From positions 1 to 64,000 of the forward strand of contig JBGAKH010000009.1 of the NCBI GenBank assembly GCA_044224515.1: 64,000 nucleotides of DNA. The letters run 5' to 3'. The stretch is from JBBATK01 sp044224515 (GTDB taxonomy: Bacteria > Bacteroidota > Ignavibacteria > Kapaibacteriales > NICIL-2). The translations under genes were made by a program, and so were the position numbers. Shown here piece after piece: positions 17,054 to 25,293 of the stretch (positions are counted from its first letter, which is position 1; each line of letters opens with the position of its first letter). Under the pieces are notes generated by a model that saw only the letters and a list, made by a program, of their open reading frames with translations, had not been told where the DNA came from and did no database searches.

Positions 17054-18329
17054 GATTGGCGTAATCCTACGTCACGAGTTTCTGACACGCATTCGGTCCA
17101 AAGCATTTTTGATTGCTACACTGCTTGCGCCGGTGGGAATGCTGGTGCTGATCCTTGTACCCATCATTTCAACCATGCTCACCGAAGAGACTGCGAAGTC
17201 GGTAGCCGTTCGAGACCCTAATCAGAAAATTGTACGGCAGTTGATTGAGGAAGACAGTGCAATGTTTTTCGAGAGTCAGCTCAGTATCGATAGCCTTAAC
17301 TCTCTCGTCAAACAAAAGAAAATCGCAGCCTACATGGTGGTTCCATCGGACATCCAACATAGCGATAGCACCATGCTGTATTCATCCGGTGGTGGTGGCC
17401 TCATGTTTTACGGTAAAGTTGAAGATGCCGTACGTTCTGTTGTACGACGTCAACGCATGGTGGAAGCCGGTGCCGATACCTCCGTACTGTCGATGTTGAA
17501 TCGCAGCGTGCCCTACGCAACAAAGAAGATTGGAGAAAAAGGCGTTGAAAAGGATAGCGGTGAAGCACTCGCTGTGGTTGGCTATATCCTCGGATTCCTG
17601 ATTTACATGATGATGTTTATCTACGGCGGCGTTGTCATGCGTGCAGTACTGGAGGAGAAGACCAATCGCATTGTGGAGGTTATTGCTTCTTCAGCCAAAC
17701 CTTTTGAAATCATGCTCGGGAAGATCATTGGAGTTGGCGCCATGGGTTTAGTGCAGATTGCACTGTGGTTCGCGATGTCTTATGCGATCGGTGGTATCGC
17801 CACTCCAATCATCCAAAGTATGATGGGAGCAGATGCCGGGACAACCGTAAATGCTGCCCAGGCAATGCAGACTGCCCGCGCTTCCGGGGGCTTTAGCATG
17901 CCGGCTATCTCACCGTGGATTGTAATTGCATTTGTGTTTTACTTCCTCAGCGGTTACTTCTTATATGCTTCGCTCTTTGCTGCGGCTGCTGCCGGAGCTG
18001 ACCAGGAGCAAGACATGCAGTCGTTGCAGATGCCTATCACGCTGCCGCTCATCATTCCTATGTTATTCATCGGAAACATAATATCGAACCCGGATGGAAC
18101 TTTGGCCACCGTCCTCTCAATGATCCCATTTTTTACACCGGTTCTAATGATTGTGCGCATTGCTGCCACGCAGGTGCCGCCATGGCAAATCATCGTTTCA
18201 ACGATCATGTTAATTGCAACCTTTTTGGGTGCGGTGTGGGTTGCCGGTCGTATCTATCGAGTGGGAATTCTTAGCTACGGAAAGAAGGCATCGTTTGCTG
18301 ATATGGCACGCTGGATTTTACGTGCTTGA
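17040..18329 (+). CDS. ABC transporter permease (ABC-2 family, NatB-like)
   Basis: About 429 aa from the ATG at 17040, which follows GGAGGAGAAGGCC; the frame continues 15 nt further upstream. One membrane helix at about residues 17-40 is followed by a large extracytoplasmic domain, then a cluster of five or so helices at about 180-410. This is the usual NatB topology. It includes VEVIASSAKPFEIMLGKIIG, a conserved ABC-2 segment. It forms an inner-membrane exporter with the upstream ATPase. A strong intrinsic terminator follows at 18381. Confidence 0.88.
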   Translation: MNMHKIGVILRHEFLTRIRSKAFLIATLLAPVGMLVLILVPIISTMLTEETAKSVAVRDPNQKIVRQLIEEDSAMFFESQLSIDSLNSLVKQKKIAAYMVVPSDIQHSDSTMLYSSGGGGLMFYGKVEDAVRSVVRRQRMVEAGADTSVLSMLNRSVPYATKKIGEKGVEKDSGEALAVVGYILGFLIYMMMFIYGGVVMRAVLEEKTNRIVEVIASSAKPFEIMLGKIIGVGAMGLVQIALWFAMSYAIGGIATPIIQSMMGADAGTTVNAAQAMQTARASGGFSMPAISPWIVIAFVFYFLSGYFLYASLFAAAAAGADQEQDMQSLQMPITLPLIIPMLFIGNIISNPDGTLATVLSMIPFFTPVLMIVRIAATQVPPWQIIVSTIMLIATFLGAVWVAGRIYRVGILSYGKKASFADMARWILRA

Positions 18330-18380
18330 TATGCTTTGGCGTGATGGATCACAATGCGTCGAAAGCTAGTGCTTATTGAG

Positions 18381-18408
18381 TGGGAGGCAAAGCCTCCCAT
18401 TTTTTTTC
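18381..18408 (+). terminator. Intrinsic terminator of the ABC exporter operon
   Basis: TGGGAGGC and GCCTCCCA form an 8-bp stem around loop AAA, followed by a run of nine T. It lies about 50 nt after the permease stop. Confidence 0.9.
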
Positions 18409-18561
18409 AAGGCTTCACGTACGACGCACGATACTGTATTGTGGAGCCTGGACCCGGCTAAAGACACTTGTTGCACGCTAACTGTGTGTATTGGCTGCGG
18501 GACACTCCGGATGCGGCTTTCCTTCGTATTTTGGGATATTCTTTCATCGTAGACCTGGCGC

Positions 18562-19260
18562 ATGCATTTTGAGCTGAATGACGTCTCGGTCGAGTTCGAC
18601 TCGATTCCTGCATTAGACCACATAAGTTGTCGTATAGAAGAAGGTGCGGCTGTGTTGCTGACGGGCGCAACAGGTGCCGGTAAAACGACCCTGCTCAAGT
18701 TGTTGTACGCCGATCAGTTGCCATCTCGAGGCACTGTACACATCAACGGAGTACGCAGCTCTGTGATGAAGGGGAAGACCTTGCGTGAGCTGCGACAGAA
18801 AATTGGCGTCATTTTCCAAGACGCTAAACTCATTGCCTCGCATACCGCCTACGAAAACGCAATAGCGCCACTTATCATTGCGGGGTTTTCAAAACGAGCA
18901 TCGGATAAACGATGTCTGGAGATTTTGTCGGACCTAGGAATTTCCTATTTACGTGATAAGTATCCGGCACAACTTTCCGGAGGAGAGCGACAACTTGTTG
19001 CCTTGGCTCGGGCTATGATGAACCGTCCGGATTGTATTCTAGCCGACGAACCATCGGCGCAGTTAGACGGCAGTGTGGTCCAACTGATTTCGCAAACCTT
19101 GCTCAAAGAACACGCTAGGGGAGCGACGTTGATCATTGCAACTCACGATCCCTTACTCATGAAGCAATTTGCGGGTGTGGAGCGCATGAATTTAATGGAC
19201 GGACGTATCTCTTCTTCACCGGCAATTCCCCTCGGAACTGTCTCACGTATCAGCGGATAA
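18562..19260 (+). CDS. ftsE: FtsE-like ABC ATPase
   Basis: 232 aa. Walker A is GATGAGKTTLLKLLY, the Q-loop is GVIFQDAKLIA, the signature is LSGGERQLVALARAM, and Walker B is CILADEPSAQLD. The order and length fit FtsE, which with FtsX controls septal peptidoglycan hydrolases. ADEPSAQLD deviates slightly from the usual ADEPTGNLD. No ftsX is adjacent; the next gene (8 nt away) is dapB. A LolD/MacB-type role is the main alternative. Confidence 0.78.
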   Translation: MHFELNDVSVEFDSIPALDHISCRIEEGAAVLLTGATGAGKTTLLKLLYADQLPSRGTVHINGVRSSVMKGKTLRELRQKIGVIFQDAKLIASHTAYENAIAPLIIAGFSKRASDKRCLEILSDLGISYLRDKYPAQLSGGERQLVALARAMMNRPDCILADEPSAQLDGSVVQLISQTLLKEHARGATLIIATHDPLLMKQFAGVERMNLMDGRISSSPAIPLGTVSRISG

Positions 19261-19267
19261 TACCCTC

Positions 19268-20005
19268 ATGAACATCGCACTTCTTGGATATGGTCGGATG
19301 GGGCGTGAGATCGAGTCAGTGGCTCTTGCACGCGGACATTCCATCAGCGCGCGTTTCGACGCCTCGAATCCCGCTCATGGAAGCGGAATGAATGGCGATG
19401 TTGCCATTGACTTTTCCGGGGCCGATCAACTGTTCTATCATGTGAGCTTAGCCCTCGACAACTCGATGCCCTTAGTTATTGGTACGACAGGGTGGAACGA
19501 GCAACTACCTGCGCTGCGAGTGTTGGTCGAACAAGTCAATGGATCCGTTGTCTACGGCTCGAACTTCAGTATCGGAATGCAGATCTTTCAACGCATTGTG
19601 CAACGAGCGGCACAGTTAATCAACGTTGCCGAGTCTTATGACATAGCTTTGCATGAGGTGCATCATAACGCTAAGCTCGACTCTCCCAGTGGCACAGCAC
19701 TCAGCTTAGCCGAGCGCATCCTGCAAGAAGTTGAACGGAAGACAGCAGTATTCACAGAAACCTCTCATGGACTCATCGAGCCACAAGCGCTACATCTCAG
19801 CTCCACGCGGGTTGGAGCGGTGGCAGGTACGCATACGGTACTCTTGGATTCTGAGGCTGATACCATTAGTTTGGAGCATCGTGCAAAAAATAGAGGAGGC
19901 TTCGCTCTGGGTGCAGTACTGGCAGCTGAGTGGATAGTCGCAAACCCCGGTTTCCACGAGTTCTCCGAAGTCTTCGATCAAGTTCTTGGCGCACAGCGAG
20001 GCTAA
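19268..20005 (+). CDS. dapB: 4-hydroxy-tetrahydrodipicolinate reductase
   Basis: 245 aa, normal length. NAD(P)-binding GYGRMG is at 7-12 and IGTTGW lies near 72. The catalytic and substrate segment EVHHNAKLDSPSGTA is at 130-144 with the expected His pair and Lys. It reduces the cyclised DapA product in lysine and diaminopimelate synthesis, hence peptidoglycan precursors. It sits between the ftsE-like gene (8 nt) and a GT2 gene (1 nt), so one operon is likely, joining wall-precursor and envelope functions. Confidence 0.95.
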   Translation: MNIALLGYGRMGREIESVALARGHSISARFDASNPAHGSGMNGDVAIDFSGADQLFYHVSLALDNSMPLVIGTTGWNEQLPALRVLVEQVNGSVVYGSNFSIGMQIFQRIVQRAAQLINVAESYDIALHEVHHNAKLDSPSGTALSLAERILQEVERKTAVFTETSHGLIEPQALHLSSTRVGAVAGTHTVLLDSEADTISLEHRAKNRGGFALGAVLAAEWIVANPGFHEFSEVFDQVLGAQRG

Positions 20006-20006
20006 C

Positions 20007-20933
20007 ATGCGCTTCGACTGCATTATCCCTAGCTACAACAATTGCGATGAGCTCCGACAGTGCTTGCAAGGACTTGAAGGGCAAAGGCATAAAGACTTTC
20101 GTGCTATAGTATGTGTCGACGGATCTACCGACGAGACCGTTGCGTGGTTGTCAGACTACCGGCCATCATTTGAGCTTCTCGTGTGCGAACATGCAGACCG
20201 TCTGAATCATGGACGCAATGCTACGCGTAATCTGGCCCTGCCTCATCTTCAAGCACCATACCTTTGCTTTCTTGATTCCGATCTTGTGCCGCATGCGAGC
20301 TTGCTTGAAGAGCATGCGTCACTGCTGTCTCGCCGTGACTGCATCTCTGTGGGAGATGTGCGTTATCACAGTGCCGATACAAATGTGTGGGCAGATTACG
20401 CGCAGACGCGGGGGAAGAACAAATACAAACACGGTGACGAGATACCCTATTACTACCTGGCAACCGGTAACTGTGCTCATCGAAGTACTCTGTTTAGCGA
20501 GCTCGATGGACAAGATCCGCTGATCACGCTGTATGGTGGAGGAGACACCGAGTATGCTTTACGATTGCATCAACGATTCCATCTCCCGGTTCTCTTCAAT
20601 GCTCGCTCTGTAGCCTACGGTGAAATGCAGAAAAGCTTGGCTGAGGCACTCAATCAACTTGAGCAGTTTGGAAAACTGAACTTACGGTACATCCATCGAA
20701 AGCATCCCCAAGAGTATGACGTTTTTTGGCTTGGACGATTTGAGGACCGGTCACTAGGCGCAGCTATTTTTCGATCCTTGCTCCAACCACGAGTGTCAGC
20801 GGTAGTACAAACTCTCGTTCCTTTGATTCCGTCGTCGCTCCGTCGAATTCTCATCAACTATTGTGTTCTCACGCGCATCTATAAAGGTTGGGTCGCTGCC
20901 AAAAAAGAGGAAGGAGTCAGTGCGAAGCACTGA
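20007..20933 (+). CDS. Family 2 glycosyltransferase
   Basis: About 308 aa from the ATG at 20007, one base after the dapB stop. The GT-A fold start is FDCIIPSYNNCDELRQCL. The nucleotide-sugar site includes CVDGSTDET and the metal-binding motif FLDSDLVP. A later LYGGGDTEYALRL matches the acceptor-side ED/GxD segment. It is predicted to be cytoplasmic or membrane-associated and to act in surface glycan synthesis. The sugar is unknown. Its last codons lie inside a 13-bp hairpin that serves the convergent proS gene. Confidence 0.87.
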   Translation: MRFDCIIPSYNNCDELRQCLQGLEGQRHKDFRAIVCVDGSTDETVAWLSDYRPSFELLVCEHADRLNHGRNATRNLALPHLQAPYLCFLDSDLVPHASLLEEHASLLSRRDCISVGDVRYHSADTNVWADYAQTRGKNKYKHGDEIPYYYLATGNCAHRSTLFSELDGQDPLITLYGGGDTEYALRLHQRFHLPVLFNARSVAYGEMQKSLAEALNQLEQFGKLNLRYIHRKHPQEYDVFWLGRFEDRSLGAAIFRSLLQPRVSAVVQTLVPLIPSSLRRILINYCVLTRIYKGWVAAKKEEGVSAKH

Positions 20934-20939
20934 CTCCTT
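20911..20939 (-). terminator. Terminator hairpin of proS overlapping the end of the GT2 gene
   Basis: AAGGAGTCAGTGC pairs with GCACTGACTCCTT around loop GAA, a perfect 13-bp stem. On the minus strand it is followed by CCTCTTTTTTGG, a U-tract, so it fits termination of proS transcription. The stem doubles as the last codons of the plus-strand GT2 gene. Confidence 0.75.
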
Positions 20940-21000
20940 CGAATTGTAGACTACTGCCATGAAAGGGCAGTACGTCGAAAAAGAGTCTAGACCGGGCAGA

Positions 21001-22467
21001 TTAGTAAGCCTTGGCGAACAGCACTCGTTGAACACTCGGCTTGCCACTGAGAACACAGACGCCGTCTTCTTGCGGGTTATCCAAGGGAATGCACCGTATA
21101 GTTGCCTTCGTTGCCTCTTTGATCCGCTCTTCCGTTTCGCTCGTACCATCCCAATGAGCAGAAATAAAACCACCCTTTGTTTCCAGAACTTCTTTGAACT
21201 CATCAAAGCTATTCACGGCTGTGATGTTTGCGTCGCGGAAAGCTTTGGCGCGATTGAAGAGACTACTCTGAATATCATCCAGAGTCGTGCGAATGGTCTC
21301 GACTACTGAGTCTAAAGAGACTGTGAACTTTTCTTTGGTATCACGTCGAGCCAATTCTACCGTGCGGTTTTCCAAGTCGCGTTTACCTATTGCAACGCGC
21401 AAAGGAATACCCTTCATTTCATATTCAGCGAATTTGAATCCTGAGCGCTTTGTATCGTCGGTATCGTATTTCACGCTGATGCCAAGTGCTCGCAAGCTCG
21501 CCACGAGCTCATTCGCCACGGCGTCAACCTGTTCACCTGTAGTTGGGATGGGGACGATTACCACTTGAATCGGAGCGAGCTTCGGTGGAAGCACGAGTCC
21601 ATCATCATCGGAATGCGACATAATCAAGGCACCAACCATACGCGTACTGACACCCCAAGACGTTGCCCACACGTAGTCCAATTGATTCTGAGAGTTGGAG
21701 AACTGCACGTCGAATGCTTTGGCAAAGTTTTGTCCGAGGAAGTGTGAGGTTCCTGCCTGCAACGCTTTACCGTCTTGCATCAGAGCCTCAATGGTGTACG
21801 TGTCCTCTGCACCTGCAAATCGTTCGTTTGCTGACTTGACACCGCGAATGACCGGCATGGCCATCACCGATTCCGCAAAGTCTGCATAGACGTTAAGCAT
21901 ACGAATTGTTTCCTCCACAGCTTCCTCGCGAGTAGCATGTGCGGTGTGTCCTTCCTGCCAGAGAAACTCCGTCGTGCGTAGGAATGGGCGTGTCCTCATT
22001 TCCCAGCGCACAATATTAGCCCATTGATTGATCAGCAAGGGGAGATCGCGATACGATTGAATCCAATCGCGATAAGTATTCCAGATAATAGTCTCGGAAG
22101 TCGGACGTACAATCAGCTCTTCCTCGAGCTTGGCACTCGGATCGACTATGACACCGGAACCATCGGGTGCATTCATGAGACGATGGTGTGTAACGACAGC
22201 ACATTCTTTGGCAAAGCCGTCTACGTGAGCAGCTTCGCGACTCAGAAAACTCTTCGGAATAAAAATCGGGAAGTAAGCATTGACGTGTCCGGTAGCTTTA
22301 AAGCGAGCATCCAGATCGTCGCGCATCTTTTCCCATATCGCATAACCGTGCGGCTTGATCACCATACAGCCGCGAACCGCCGAGTGATCGGCCAAGCCGG
22401 CTTTTGATACGATGTCGTTATACCAGGCTGAGTAATCGCTACTCCTGGGGGTAATCTCTTTTGCCAT
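21001..22467 (-). CDS. proS: Prolyl-tRNA synthetase, short (archaeal/eukaryotic-like) type
   Basis: 488 aa, matching the short ProRS class without the editing insertion of the long bacterial form. Class II motifs are visible: GCMVIKPHGYAIWE near the start, ELIVRPTSETIIW, WEMRTRPFLRTTEFLWQEGH (motif 2) and GALIMSHSDDDGLVLPP (motif 3). The anticodon-binding domain follows, then a C-terminal domain ending in KAY, as is usual. It charges tRNA-Pro with proline. It diverges from the alpha/beta hydrolase gene. Confidence 0.96.
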   Translation of the reverse strand: MAKEITPRSSDYSAWYNDIVSKAGLADHSAVRGCMVIKPHGYAIWEKMRDDLDARFKATGHVNAYFPIFIPKSFLSREAAHVDGFAKECAVVTHHRLMNAPDGSGVIVDPSAKLEEELIVRPTSETIIWNTYRDWIQSYRDLPLLINQWANIVRWEMRTRPFLRTTEFLWQEGHTAHATREEAVEETIRMLNVYADFAESVMAMPVIRGVKSANERFAGAEDTYTIEALMQDGKALQAGTSHFLGQNFAKAFDVQFSNSQNQLDYVWATSWGVSTRMVGALIMSHSDDDGLVLPPKLAPIQVVIVPIPTTGEQVDAVANELVASLRALGISVKYDTDDTKRSGFKFAEYEMKGIPLRVAIGKRDLENRTVELARRDTKEKFTVSLDSVVETIRTTLDDIQSSLFNRAKAFRDANITAVNSFDEFKEVLETKGGFISAHWDGTSETEERIKEATKATIRCIPLDNPQEDGVCVLSGKPSVQRVLFAKAY

Positions 22468-22716
22468 AGTGCTGATTGTCCTGAGTGAACCTTTAATTTA
22501 CGAAAAAATCGGACGTTTCTGTGCGCTTGATCGTGTCGCACGATGCTGTGTACACCGCTCGGCTTTTCTAGTTTTGTACTACTAAACGCAGCGGATCGTG
22601 CAAACAAAAACAGGAGTAGGGCTAGGATTTCCACGATAACTCCAATCTTGTCAGCTGCGTCTCGCTTTTTCGTTGCCAAACTCTTAACGCTCTTTCTTCA
22701 GTAGTCCTGAAAAAAC

Positions 22717-23400
22717 ATGACACCTTTAATTCTGCTCCACGGAGCAACAGGTTCCGCATCACAGTTTCAACCGCTCGTGCACGAATTGCGCGACTTTGTG
22801 AACTACGCCTTTGATTTCGAGGGACACGGTGCATCTCAACCCACGGAGCGTGAGTTTCGCATTGAGTACTTTGCCGAAAACTTGCGCTACATCATTCAGC
22901 ATCACGATCTGGCTCCGGCACGTATTGTAGGCTACAGCATGGGAGGGTATGTAGCACTGTGGCTCGCTGCGCACGAACCCGATCTCATTCATTCAATCAT
23001 TACACTCGGAACCAATCTTGCCTGGAACCCAACCCATGCACACCAGCAAGTACGCTACCTCAACCCCGACACGATGCTCGAGAAAGTGCCAGACTATGCT
23101 GCTGAGCTTCAAGCTCGGCACTCTGCCTGCGACTGGCGCCTGGTTCTGGCTAAGACAGCCAATATGATGCTCGACCTCGGCGAACAACCACGTCTGAATG
23201 ACGAAGTATTCAAACGCATCAGGTGTCGCGTGCGCTACGGCGTTGGAGATCGCGACCGTATGGTGAGCTTCCACGAAACGATGGAAGCCTACCGAGCCAC
23301 GCCTGCATCCGAACTCTACGTGTTGCCCGGTACCGAACATCCTTTGGAGCGCGTTCAAGCTTCTCGCTGGGCTGCACAGATCCGGGATTTCTTTGGCTGA
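22717..23400 (+). CDS. Alpha/beta-hydrolase fold enzyme
   Basis: 227 aa. The oxyanion-hole segment is LLHGATGS near residue 7. The nucleophile elbow is GYSMGG with S74, the acid is D178 or D180 in GVGDRDRMV, and the base is H208 in GTEHPLE. The triad is complete, so it should be active as an esterase, thioesterase or similar. The substrate cannot be inferred. It is shorter than most and has a small cap region (about 105-165). It diverges from proS by 249 nt. Confidence 0.85.
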   Translation: MTPLILLHGATGSASQFQPLVHELRDFVNYAFDFEGHGASQPTEREFRIEYFAENLRYIIQHHDLAPARIVGYSMGGYVALWLAAHEPDLIHSIITLGTNLAWNPTHAHQQVRYLNPDTMLEKVPDYAAELQARHSACDWRLVLAKTANMMLDLGEQPRLNDEVFKRIRCRVRYGVGDRDRMVSFHETMEAYRATPASELYVLPGTEHPLERVQASRWAAQIRDFFG

Positions 23401-23468
23401 CCGCTAATCTCCACCATCTAAAGCGCATCGTACATTAAAGCTCGGGCTGCTGGGGAAAAAAGAGGCGC

Positions 23469-23496
23469 TTAGACTGACCAGTCGGTCGGTTATATT
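23469..23496 (+). promoter_or_regulatory. Candidate promoter with a TetR-like operator in its spacer
   Basis: A -35-like TTAGAC (23469-23474) and -10-like TATATT (23491-23496) are 16 nt apart. The spacer carries GACTGACCAGTC (inverted arms GACTG/CAGTC) overlapping GACCAGTCGGTC (arms GACC/GGTC). Such palindromes resemble operators of TetR-family repressors. The start codon of the SnoaL-like gene follows at 23530. No TetR gene is in the window. Confidence 0.35.
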
Positions 23497-23529
23497 GCAG
23501 CTCTTTTTATCACCATCAACTGCACGATC

Positions 23530-23892
23530 ATGGAAAGAAAAGCATGGCTAGAAAACATTGGCCGCATTATTGACTCGATGGATCCGGACGCATTCGCGAA
23601 CCTCATGACACCCGAAGGTTCATTTCGATTTGGCAATATGCCGCCCGTCATTGGACGCGCCGCTATCGCTGAGACAGTTCGCAATTTTTGGTCGATGATC
23701 AAAGGTTCCGAGCACGAAGTTGTGAACTTCTGGGAAGGTAACGGAACGGTTGTATGGCAAGGTGCTGTGCTCTACACGCGCAAAGATGATCGCAAAGTTC
23801 CTGTCAACTTCTGCAATGTGTTCTACATGGATGGAGAATTGATCAAGGATTATTTGATCTACATCGACAACGGACCGTTATTCGCGGAATAA
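23530..23892 (+). CDS. SnoaL-like (NTF2-fold) protein
   Basis: 120 aa. The N-terminal helix region WLENIGRIIDSMDPDAFANLMTP (about 6-28) and the following FRFGNMPPVIGRAAI are the standard start of SnoaL-like domains. The beta-sheet segments WQGAVLYTR and FCNVFYM follow. Members range from ketosteroid-isomerase-like enzymes to binding proteins; no catalytic set can be assigned. A promoter with a possible TetR-type operator lies just upstream, which would suit a stress- or ligand-induced small enzyme. Confidence 0.8.
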   Translation: MERKAWLENIGRIIDSMDPDAFANLMTPEGSFRFGNMPPVIGRAAIAETVRNFWSMIKGSEHEVVNFWEGNGTVVWQGAVLYTRKDDRKVPVNFCNVFYMDGELIKDYLIYIDNGPLFAE

Positions 23893-23979
23893 ACCTGAAG
23901 GAACTCTGTTTGCACGCTTTGGGAACACTCACTCGCGCAGAGGTGTGAGACAGGATTCGCGAGACGTCTTTTTTTGTAT

Positions 23980-23999
23980 GCGGCGCCCAAGGGCGCCGC
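23980..23999. terminator. GC-rich hairpin after the SnoaL-like gene
   Basis: GCGGCGCC (23980-23987) pairs with GGCGCCGC (23992-23999) around a CAAG loop. A T-run lies 5' of the stem rather than 3', so it is not a classical intrinsic terminator on either strand. Its position about 90 nt after the stop still suggests a 3'-end role. Confidence 0.45.
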
Positions 24000-24107
24000 T
24001 GCTGTTTGGTGGCACGTGGTAGCTGCATTGAACGACAAAGTCAGATCTTGTGCTTTGCAGTGTAAGGGATAGTTTTGTAACACGAATTCACCCTTTTGGA
24101 GAGGCAG

Positions 24108-24602
24108 ATGTCGGCACAAGCACCTTTCGATATAGACAAAGCACACCGTTGGTTTGGTGTGGAATTCAACAACGCCATCTTTCCTCTGCTCGCTAAAGAG
24201 GATCGTAGTGATGAGGAGACAGAGCGCATGATAGGCTATGCGCATGCTGCCTTGCTGCATTGGGAAATGTTCTCAGGACACGGACCGGTCAATACTGTTC
24301 GCGGACTGAACATGATTGCCACGGCCTATGCTTATGCTGCACGTCCTGAAGAGGCTCTGCATTATGCTCAGTTGAATTTGGATTTGTTAGACAAACACGC
24401 GAAAGTCGTCGCAGATTTTGACCTCTGTTATGGTCTCATGGCGATGGCAAGAGCATTGGCATGTGATGGCCAAATAGAAGAAGCCCGAAACTTTAGAGAT
24501 CGCTGCGCCAAGGCGCTCGAGGCGGTCATGGGAGAGCAGGACAAAAAGATCTGCAAAGAAGATTACATCGCAGGACCATGGTATGGTCTGGACCAAAACT
24601 GA
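24108..24602 (+). CDS. Small helical protein with TPR-like repeats, function unknown
   Basis: About 164 aa from the ATG at 24108, chosen because GGAGAGG lies just upstream. It is all-helical; the segments MIATAYAYAARPEEALHYAQ and LMAMARALACDGQIEEARNF each read like a TPR helix pair. There is no signal peptide. TPR-like proteins usually mediate protein contacts. It is convergent with the CAP-domain gene, with only 8 nt between stops. Confidence 0.75.
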   Translation: MSAQAPFDIDKAHRWFGVEFNNAIFPLLAKEDRSDEETERMIGYAHAALLHWEMFSGHGPVNTVRGLNMIATAYAYAARPEEALHYAQLNLDLLDKHAKVVADFDLCYGLMAMARALACDGQIEEARNFRDRCAKALEAVMGEQDKKICKEDYIAGPWYGLDQN

Positions 24603-24610
24603 GGTACGAC

Positions 24611-25234
24611 TTAGTTGTTGTTAGGAGGATAGGGATAGCGACCCAACACGTTTCCCGGAGGATCATAATTACACACCAGGATGAAGTTGCCGTTACAGTA
24701 GGCAACAGCAGCCCCCAATTTTGTGGTACCATTCCACATCATCTGTGTATAGTGTCCCACCTCGTGGAAGTTCGCATTTGAAATCGGAGATCCGTCGTAG
24801 AGCCGCAATTCATTATACCAGTCGTTCACTCCATCGCTTATCTCATAAAAACCGATAGTTCCCATGTAGAGGTTTTCGCCGTGACGTTGCTTGTAGGGAC
24901 CATCGCTCGGACGGTGCTTCAAGCTGCAACCATGGGTACTCAGATAGTCAGCCCATTCTTGGGCGTATGATGAGAGTTCTTCAGACCACTCTAAAGGAGC
25001 CACGCCTCTGGCTGCTCGACGTTCATTGTGCAAACGCAGAAGTGTCTCTTTTGCCTGTGCGTCGATGACCGGTTTGGCCTTCATACTTCTCGCCGGCTTG
25101 AGTTGAGGACGTTGCCGCTGCGCAGCAGCGGGCTGAGCAAGAGACATACCGAGTACTGTCAAAGCTATAATACTCAAGCTCTTACGCAGAAAGCCAAAGC
25201 TGGAAGCAGAAGAGCGCTGAAAACGACGTAGCAT
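24611..25234 (-). CDS. Secreted CAP (SCP/PR-1) domain protein
   Basis: About 207 aa from the ATG at 25234. A signal peptide ends near PAAAQ. The CAP domain (about residues 60-200) shows LLRLHNERRAARGVAPLEWS, then RHGENLY, then HYTQMMWNGTTKLGAA and LVCNYDPPGN. The cavity residues (two His and two Glu in SLKH, GEN and FHEVGH) are present. It is probably periplasmic or secreted. Bacterial CAP proteins have poorly defined roles, so no function is assigned. Confidence 0.9.
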   Translation of the reverse strand: MLRRFQRSSASSFGFLRKSLSIIALTVLGMSLAQPAAAQRQRPQLKPARSMKAKPVIDAQAKETLLRLHNERRAARGVAPLEWSEELSSYAQEWADYLSTHGCSLKHRPSDGPYKQRHGENLYMGTIGFYEISDGVNDWYNELRLYDGSPISNANFHEVGHYTQMMWNGTTKLGAAVAYCNGNFILVCNYDPPGNVLGRYPYPPNNN

Positions 25235-25293
25235 GGTGTGGAAGCGTGCAAAATGAAAAAGAATCACCGTGAGTACTGCTTACTCAATGATGG

